NCBI GenBank assembly: GCA_050943535.1
Contig: JBMNPJ010000004.1
Coordinates: 223,298-287,297 of the forward strand
DNA: 64,000 bases
Direction of reading: 5' to 3'
From: Massiliimalia sp050943535
Lineage (GTDB): Bacteria > Bacillota > Clostridia > Oscillospirales > Ruminococcaceae
Of the stretch, positions 60,601 through 64,000 are shown piece by piece. A program made the position numbers and the translations under genes. The notes under the pieces are model-generated. The model ran no database searches, had not been told where the DNA came from, and saw only the letters and a list, made by a program, of their open reading frames with translations. Numbering within the stretch: the stretch's first letter is position 1; each line of letters starts with the position of its first letter.

Positions 60601-61131
60601 ACAGAAGGTTCTATGAATCCGCATGACGTTTTGGCTGTTTTGGGCGAAGACGCAGTCCGCAACTACCTGATTACCGAAGTACAGAAAGTATACCGTATGC
60701 AGGGTGTTGATACCAACGATAAGCACATTGAAGTTATTGTAAAACAGATGATGCGTAAAGTTCGGGTTACCGATGCAGGAGATACCGATCTGCTGCCAGG
60801 TGGTCTGAGCGATCGTTCTGATGTACGTGATGCAAACCATGCAATTGATGTACGGATTGCTAACGGTGAAAAAGACCTGCGCAAAGCAGAAGTAGTACCA
60901 GTACTGTTGGGTATTACAAAAGCTTCTCTGGCGACCGAAAGCTTCTTGTCTGCGGCTTCCTTCCAGGAAACCACCAGAGTGCTTACAGAAGCGGCAATTA
61001 AAGGGAAAGTTGACCCGCTGGTCGGCTTGAAAGAAAACGTTATTATCGGTAAGCTGATTCCGGCTGGTACTGGTATGAGTTGTTACCGAAATGTAGAAGT
61101 AGTACCGACTACCTCTGTATCAGCAGAATAA
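57604..61131 (+). CDS. rpoC: RNA polymerase beta' subunit
   Basis: 1175 residues (B. subtilis 1199). The N-terminal zinc site is Cys59, Cys61, Cys74 and Cys77. The active-site loop YNADFDGDQMAVHVP carries the three Mg-binding Asp. The trigger-loop region with GMRGLIANTSGE and a second zinc site with CEAKHGVCSKCYGANLANG (about 860-885) are intact, and no large lineage insertion is seen. ATG 57604 (GGAGG upstream) is chosen over an ATG 10 codons earlier. A terminator follows. Confidence 0.97.
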   Translation: MEFNVFESIKIGLASPEQILEWSYGEVEKPETINYRTLKPERGGLFCECIFGPQKDWECHCGKYKRIRYKGKICDKCGVEVTRSKVRRERMGHIKLAAPVSHIWYFKGIPSRMGLILDVSPRRLEEVLYFAKYIVTDPMETVLEKCQLLSEKEYADMREKYGDGFKAGMGAESIKELLQEIDLDALSAEIKEGLETATGQKRVRLLKRLEVVESFRASGNRPEWMILDVVPVIPPDIRPMVQLDGGRFATSDLNDLYRRVINRNNRLKRLLQLNAPDIIIRNEKRMLQEAVDALIDNGRRGRPVTGPNNRPLKSLSDMLKGKQGRFRQNLLGKRVDYSGRSVIVVGPELKMFQCGLPKEMALELFKPFVMKRLVETGVANNIKSARKMVERAKPEVWDALEIVIKSHPVLLNRAPTLHRLGIQAFEPVLVEGRALKLHPLVCTAYNADFDGDQMAVHVPLSAEAQAEARFLMLAANNLLKPATGSPVAVPSQDMVLGSYYLTMVKDGEPGEGKVFRDFSEALMAYQAGAVTLHAKVKVRITRKVGERQISKVIDTTVGRMIFNEPIPQDLGFVDRTNSENQFDLEVSFLVKKKQLGQIVDKCIRAHGTAATSEVLDKIKALGFKYSTKGALTVAVCDATIPPEKKQYLAEAENQIEEILEQFEMGLISDDERHKLVLETWNECTDKVTDALQKNMEPFNPINMMADSGARGSINQIRQLAGMRGLIANTSGETIEVPIRSNYREGLNILEYFISSRGARKGLADTALRTADSGYLTRRLVDVSQDVVVRQTDCGTHEGIEVYAIKQGKEMIEPLADRLHGRYLCEDFIDPETGSVLVSRDKMLDDKDIAKLERAGVEQIKIRSILTCEAKHGVCSKCYGANLANGNPVAVGEAVGIIAAQSIGEPGTQLTMRTFHTGGIANAEDITQGLPRVEELFESRKPKNAAIISEISGKARFEEIKRTKNIIVTAPDGDERQYQIPFGFRIKVHDGDYIEKGQALTEGSMNPHDVLAVLGEDAVRNYLITEVQKVYRMQGVDTNDKHIEVIVKQMMRKVRVTDAGDTDLLPGGLSDRSDVRDANHAIDVRIANGEKDLRKAEVVPVLLGITKASLATESFLSAASFQETTRVLTEAAIKGKVDPLVGLKENVIIGKLIPAGTGMSCYRNVEVVPTTSVSAE

Positions 61132-61167
61132 AAGACTCTGATAGATTTGAGATAAAAGTGAGAAAAA

Positions 61168-61208
61168 ACAAGCGTGCTGCAGAATCTGTCTGCGGCACGC
61201 TGTTTTTC
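61168..61208 (+). terminator. terminator of rpoBC
   Basis: AGCGTGCTGCAGA (from 61171) pairs with TCTGCGGCACGCT (one mismatch or G-U pair), then GTTTTTC. Confidence 0.88.
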
Positions 61209-61250
61209 TATGCTGGCCTTCTTTGGTTGAAAAAAGTTTTAGGACGTGGA

Positions 61251-61279
61251 TTGACAAAGAGTCAGCAAAGCGATAGAAT
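61251..61279 (+). promoter_or_regulatory. promoter of the trans-aconitate-like methyltransferase gene
   Basis: TTGACA (61251-61256), 17-nt spacer, TAGAAT (61274-61279), 52 nt before ATG 61332. Confidence 0.8.
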
Positions 61280-61331
61280 AAATTTCTAATACAAGTCTGT
61301 TAAAGAACAAAAGGGTTTAAGGAGTGATTTT

Positions 61332-62090
61332 ATGGATTTCAGAAAAACCTTTGACACTATTCCGGAGCAGTTTGATCAGTGGCGTCCCAGATACTGCCCG
61401 GAGCTGTTTGAGGAAATTATCCGTTATGCCGGAATTGGACCAAACAGCACTGTGCTGGAAATTGGACCTGGAACTGGACAGGCTACAGAGCCCTTTTTGA
61501 AAACCGGATGCAACTATTGGGCGATAGAGCTGGGAGAGCATTTTGTGGAATTTATGAAGAATAAATTTTCAGGCTACCCCAATTTTCGGATTGTCAACGG
61601 AGATTTTGAAACCTGGGATTTTGGCTCTCAAACCTTTGATTTGGTCTATTCCGCGGCTACCATCCAATGGATTCCGGAACAGATTGCCTTTCCCAAAGTA
61701 TACAGTCTTTTAAATCCAGGGGGGACCTTGGCTATGTTCATGACTAGGACTGATGAGAAAACTCCAAATGAAGTTTTGTATGGAGAAATCCAGAAAGTAT
61801 ACGATGAACATTTCAAGGTAGAGACCAAGTATACCTGCCATATGGAATATGGTCATGCGGTGAATTATGGTTTTGAGGATTTTCACTATATGGATTGGAA
61901 GGAAAGTAAAGTGTATTCCGCAGAGAAATATATTTCCTATTTAGCTGCCACTCAAATAGAACATATTACTTTGCAGGAACCTTATCGAAGCCTGTTTTAC
62001 GAGGGAATCCGAAAGGCTGTTACACAGGCAGGGAACAGGATGCAGCTGGATGACACCATCGCCTTGTATCTGGCCAAAAAGCCGGAGTAG
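61332..62090 (+). CDS. class I SAM-dependent methyltransferase (trans-aconitate methyltransferase-like)
   Basis: 252 residues. RKTFDTIPEQFDQWRPRYCPELFEEI (3-28) is the typical opening of this family, AdoMet motif I VLEIGPGTGQATEPFL is near 45-60, and FDLVYSAATIQWIPE near 105 is motif IV. Substrates in the family are small acids or unknown metabolites. TTAAGGAGTG precedes ATG. It is monocistronic, with a strong bidirectional terminator downstream. Confidence 0.82.
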   Translation: MDFRKTFDTIPEQFDQWRPRYCPELFEEIIRYAGIGPNSTVLEIGPGTGQATEPFLKTGCNYWAIELGEHFVEFMKNKFSGYPNFRIVNGDFETWDFGSQTFDLVYSAATIQWIPEQIAFPKVYSLLNPGGTLAMFMTRTDEKTPNEVLYGEIQKVYDEHFKVETKYTCHMEYGHAVNYGFEDFHYMDWKESKVYSAEKYISYLAATQIEHITLQEPYRSLFYEGIRKAVTQAGNRMQLDDTIALYLAKKPE

Positions 62091-62107
62091 AGGCCAGATT
62101 CAGAAAA

Positions 62108-62146
62108 ATAAAAAGCCCATGGAGCAAATTCCATGGGCTTTTTGCG
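62108..62146. terminator. bidirectional terminator
   Basis: AAAGCCCATGGA (62112-62123) pairs with TCCATGGGCTTT (62130-62141), T-runs on both strands. It separates the methyltransferase gene from convergent sepF. Confidence 0.9.
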
Positions 62147-62166
62147 GTTTTCGGCAAAGCCATTTT

Positions 62167-62496
62167 TTACTGGTCTGGCTGATCATCCAAGGGCTGTCCC
62201 ACTTCTCCGGAAATAGAAACACCGGGAGGAGACATAATAATTAATGTATGAGACATCCGTTCCATATTGCCGTCTATGGCGTAGATAAAGCCGCGAAAAA
62301 AGTCTGTCATACGATGAATGGTGTCTGCATCCGCACGTTCCAGATTAAGCAGAATAGACTTTCCTTCTTTCAGTGCGTCAGCAATTTCCCGCACTTCACT
62401 GAAACTGGACGGGGTAGTGAGCAGTATAGTAGCTACACCTGCTTTGGCAGTTGGATAAGGATAAATGGTAGTGTTTTGTTGTTCAGCAGCAATCAT
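62167..62496 (-). CDS. sepF: SepF-like cell division protein
   Basis: 109 residues, shorter than B. subtilis SepF (152), since the N-terminal membrane-targeting helix and linker are missing or reduced. The conserved core is intact: PSSFSEVREIADALKEGKSILLNLE, then DADTIHRMTDFFRGFIYAIDG and the final beta-strand block ending in PPGVS. SepF polymerises and tethers FtsZ to the membrane. It stands alone rather than in the ylm division cluster, so it may be a second, core-only SepF paralogue. AAAAGGAGG precedes ATG 62496. Confidence 0.85.
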   Translation of the reverse strand: MIAAEQQNTTIYPYPTAKAGVATILLTTPSSFSEVREIADALKEGKSILLNLERADADTIHRMTDFFRGFIYAIDGNMERMSHTLIIMSPPGVSISGEVGQPLDDQPDQ

Positions 62497-62536
62497 GTCA
62501 GATACCTCCTTTTAAATGGACTATGATACACATGAA

Positions 62537-62551
62537 TGTCAATCATTATCA
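62537..62551 (-). promoter_or_regulatory. Fur-box-like element in the sepF leader
   Basis: The minus strand reads TGATAATGATTGACA, two mismatches from the 7-1-7 Fur/PerR-type consensus TGATAATNATTATCA. An overlapping AATCATT/AATGATT inverted repeat lies at 62541-62559. It is located between the predicted promoter and sepF. Chance occurrence in AT-rich DNA is possible. Confidence 0.3.
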
Positions 62552-62566
62552 AATGATTATAATATC

Positions 62567-62595
62567 AGTATACCGCTTAAAAATGAATATTTCAA
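62567..62595 (-). promoter_or_regulatory. promoter of sepF
   Basis: Minus strand TTGAAA (62595-62590), 17-nt spacer, TATACT (62572-62567), about 70 nt before ATG 62496. The rest of 62596-62660 holds nothing recognised. Confidence 0.6.
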
Positions 62596-62660
62596 TTTTA
62601 TTTTAAGGAATTTATATGATGGATTAAAATAAAAGCAGCAAACAGAAAAAGAAACTGGAT

Positions 62661-62699
62661 AAAACAAAACTGACTCCGCTTTTCAAGCGAAGTCAGTCT
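62661..62699 (-). terminator. terminator of gapA
   Basis: CTGACTCCGCTT (62670-62681) pairs with AAGCGAAGTCAG (62685-62696); on the minus strand TTTTGTTTT follows. Confidence 0.85.
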
Positions 62700-62801
62700 G
62701 CTGCTTAAAATTTAATAATCTATCGTAGGTAGCTTTTGTACTGCCTGCATGATGCAAAGCCTGTTCAAACAGCAAACCTGTTTTTATTTATTTGCGATAT
62801 C

Positions 62802-63833
62802 TTATTTAACTTCTGCAAAGTATTTGATAGTTCTAACCATCTGGCTTGTGTAAGAGTTTTCGTTGTCGTACCAAGAAACAACCTGAACTTCATACAGATC
62901 GTCAGCAATTTTAGAAACCATTGTCTGAGTTGCATCAAACAGAGAACCATATTTCATACCGATGACGTCAGAAGAAACGATTGGATCTTCGTTGTAGCCG
63001 AAGGATTCAGAAGAAGCAGCTTTCATAGCAGCGTTGATACCTTCAACAGTAACATCTGCACCTTTAACAACAGCGGTCAGAATAGTGGTAGAACCGGTTG
63101 GAACAGGAACACGCTGAGCAGAACCGATCAGTTTGCCGTTCAGTTCAGGGATAACCAGACCGATTGCTTTAGCAGCACCAGTAGAGTTAGGAACGATGTT
63201 AGCAGCACCAGCACGTGCACGACGCAGGTCGCCTTTACGGTGAGGACCGTCCAGGATCATCTGGTCGCCAGTGTAAGCATGGATAGTGCTCATGATACCG
63301 CTCTGGATAGGAGCGTATTTGTTCAGAGCATCAGCCATAGGAGCCAAGCAGTTAGTTGTGCAGGAAGCAGCAGAAATGATAGTATCATCAGCTGTCAGAG
63401 TGTTTTCGTTAACGCTGTATACGATGGTTTTCAGATCGTTGCCTGCAGGAGCAGAGATAACAACTTTCTTAGCACCAGCGTCGATGTGAGCCTGGCTCTT
63501 AGCTTTAGAGCAGTAGAAACCAGTACATTCCAGAACTACGTCTACACCGATTTCGCCCCAAGGAAGTTCAGCAGCGTTAGCTTTCGCATAGATTTTGATT
63601 TCTTTGCCGTCAACGGTGATGGAGTCTTCGCCAGCTTCAACAGTGTGAAGATTTTCGCCGATTTTACCGCAGTAACCGCCCTGAGCAGTATCATATTTGA
63701 GAAGATGAGCCAGCATTTTAGGATCGGTCAAGTCGTTGATAGCAACGATTTCATAACCTTCTGCGTTAAACATCTGTCTGAATGCGAGACGACCAATACG
63801 GCCGAAACCATTAATAGCAACTTTAATAGCCAT
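62802..63833 (-). CDS. gapA: glyceraldehyde-3-phosphate dehydrogenase
   Basis: 343-residue glycolytic type I GAPDH. NGFGRIGRLAFRQ (8-20) binds the dinucleotide, and Asp34 in INDLTD favours NAD+. SAASCTTNCLAP holds the catalytic Cys158, the matching His lies further on, and WYDNENSYTSQMVRT near the C-terminus is invariant. ATG 63833 has TTGGAGG upstream at good spacing; the frame is open 5 codons further. Codon use (few rare codons) fits high expression. Its terminator is at 62661-62699, so no pgk or tpi gene follows on this strand. Confidence 0.97.
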   Translation of the reverse strand: MAIKVAINGFGRIGRLAFRQMFNAEGYEIVAINDLTDPKMLAHLLKYDTAQGGYCGKIGENLHTVEAGEDSITVDGKEIKIYAKANAAELPWGEIGVDVVLECTGFYCSKAKSQAHIDAGAKKVVISAPAGNDLKTIVYSVNENTLTADDTIISAASCTTNCLAPMADALNKYAPIQSGIMSTIHAYTGDQMILDGPHRKGDLRRARAGAANIVPNSTGAAKAIGLVIPELNGKLIGSAQRVPVPTGSTTILTAVVKGADVTVEGINAAMKAASSESFGYNEDPIVSSDVIGMKYGSLFDATQTMVSKIADDLYEVQVVSWYDNENSYTSQMVRTIKYFAEVK

Positions 63834-63865
63834 GATAAAAACCTCCAAATAATTTTTACATTTCT

Positions 63866-63894
63866 ATTTTATACCAAAAGCCCAAAGAATACAA
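63866..63894 (-). promoter_or_regulatory. promoter of gapA
   Basis: Minus strand TTGTAT (63894-63889), 17-nt spacer, TAAAAT (63871-63866), about 33 nt before ATG 63833. The remaining 63895-64000 shows no gene. Confidence 0.6.
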
Positions 63895-64000
63895 TAGCTT
63901 GTTAGTAATTTAACAAATTTTTTATATCAATACTGTGAAAATGACAGGAATACTGTATTCTTTGCACAGAAATTTGTCTTAGATGCGGAGTAATCAATCG

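Noticed and set aside
59014..60840. 608-codon open frame on the minus strand inside rpoC
   Set aside because: Fully antisense to a highly conserved gene, no ribosome site, Cys/Phe/Asn-rich product without homology. Codon bias of rpoC removes stops in the opposite frame.
62736..63905. 389-codon open frame antisense to gapA
   Set aside because: It covers gapA, its promoter and stop. The product is Ser/Phe/Asn-rich with no family features.
1..64000. Mobile elements, prophage, CRISPR arrays or defence islands
   Set aside because: No transposase, integrase, phage or cas genes, and no regularly spaced direct repeats were noticed; the tRNA genes show no partial duplicate that would mark an attachment site.

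Overview
The window reads as chromosome of a spore-forming, anaerobic Gram-positive bacterium of the Clostridia. The evidence is an uninterrupted sporulation sigma factor gene (sigK), a methionine T-box, a yjdF riboswitch, strong AAGGAGG ribosome sites, frequent GTG and TTG starts, rubredoxin-type redox proteins and the oxygen-independent (cbi) route to vitamin B12. A member of the Oscillospiraceae/Ruminococcaceae group is my guess from gene content; the sequence alone does not fix the genus. No transposase, integrase, phage gene or CRISPR array was seen.

Layout. 1-8.2 kb holds separate housekeeping units: a 37-residue membrane peptide, a YitT-family membrane protein, rarA, a cell-wall-binding-repeat lipoprotein, a TtcA-like tRNA thiolase, sigK, a membrane-anchored protein with an alpha/alpha-barrel domain, and an SDR reductase. 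8.2-17.0 kb (minus strand) is a methionine/one-carbon block. A T-box that appears to read AUG precedes metG, followed by tatD, metF, a nucleoside phosphorylase, a stand-alone MetH activation protein, a MetH lacking that domain, and a flavin reductase. 17.1-19.2 kb has an S66 peptidase, two Cys-rich DUF3795 proteins and tRNA-Glu.

19.4-41.4 kb is a B12 region in three transcription units. They are cbiK plus a URO-D-fold protein (plus strand); the cobalt ECF transporter cbiMNQO behind a cobalamin riboswitch (minus strand); and an approximately 16 kb run of 18 co-directional genes (cbiD-L-F-G-H-J-ET-A, cobT, cobU, cobS, a CobU-like fragment, cobC, cbiB, cobD, cbiP, btuR, cbiC). Together they cover every step from sirohydrochlorin to adenosylcobalamin. 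The steps up to sirohydrochlorin, threonine kinase and lower-ligand synthesis are not in the window. The B12-dependent MetH 8 kb away is one likely consumer of the product.

41.4-52.6 kb contains single genes, each with its own consensus promoter and terminator: an ABC-F ATPase, yjdF behind its riboswitch, an FkbM-type methyltransferase, a flavin reductase fused to two rubredoxins, a hemolysin-III-like membrane protein, lon-engB, lysA and a methyltransferase. 52.8-53.3 kb is a four-tRNA cluster (Val, Asp, Phe, Gly). 53.5-61.2 kb is rpoB-rpoC with its own promoter, not attached to ribosomal protein genes. The end holds a methyltransferase, sepF and gapA.

Several starts were moved to internal codons where a good Shine-Dalgarno site and family alignment agree. 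The most unusual points are the two complementary half-degenerate CobU paralogues, the split methionine synthase inside a T-box-led operon, the placement of B12 feedback on cobalt import rather than on the long biosynthetic operon, and an exact anti-Shine-Dalgarno pairing in the yjdF leader.
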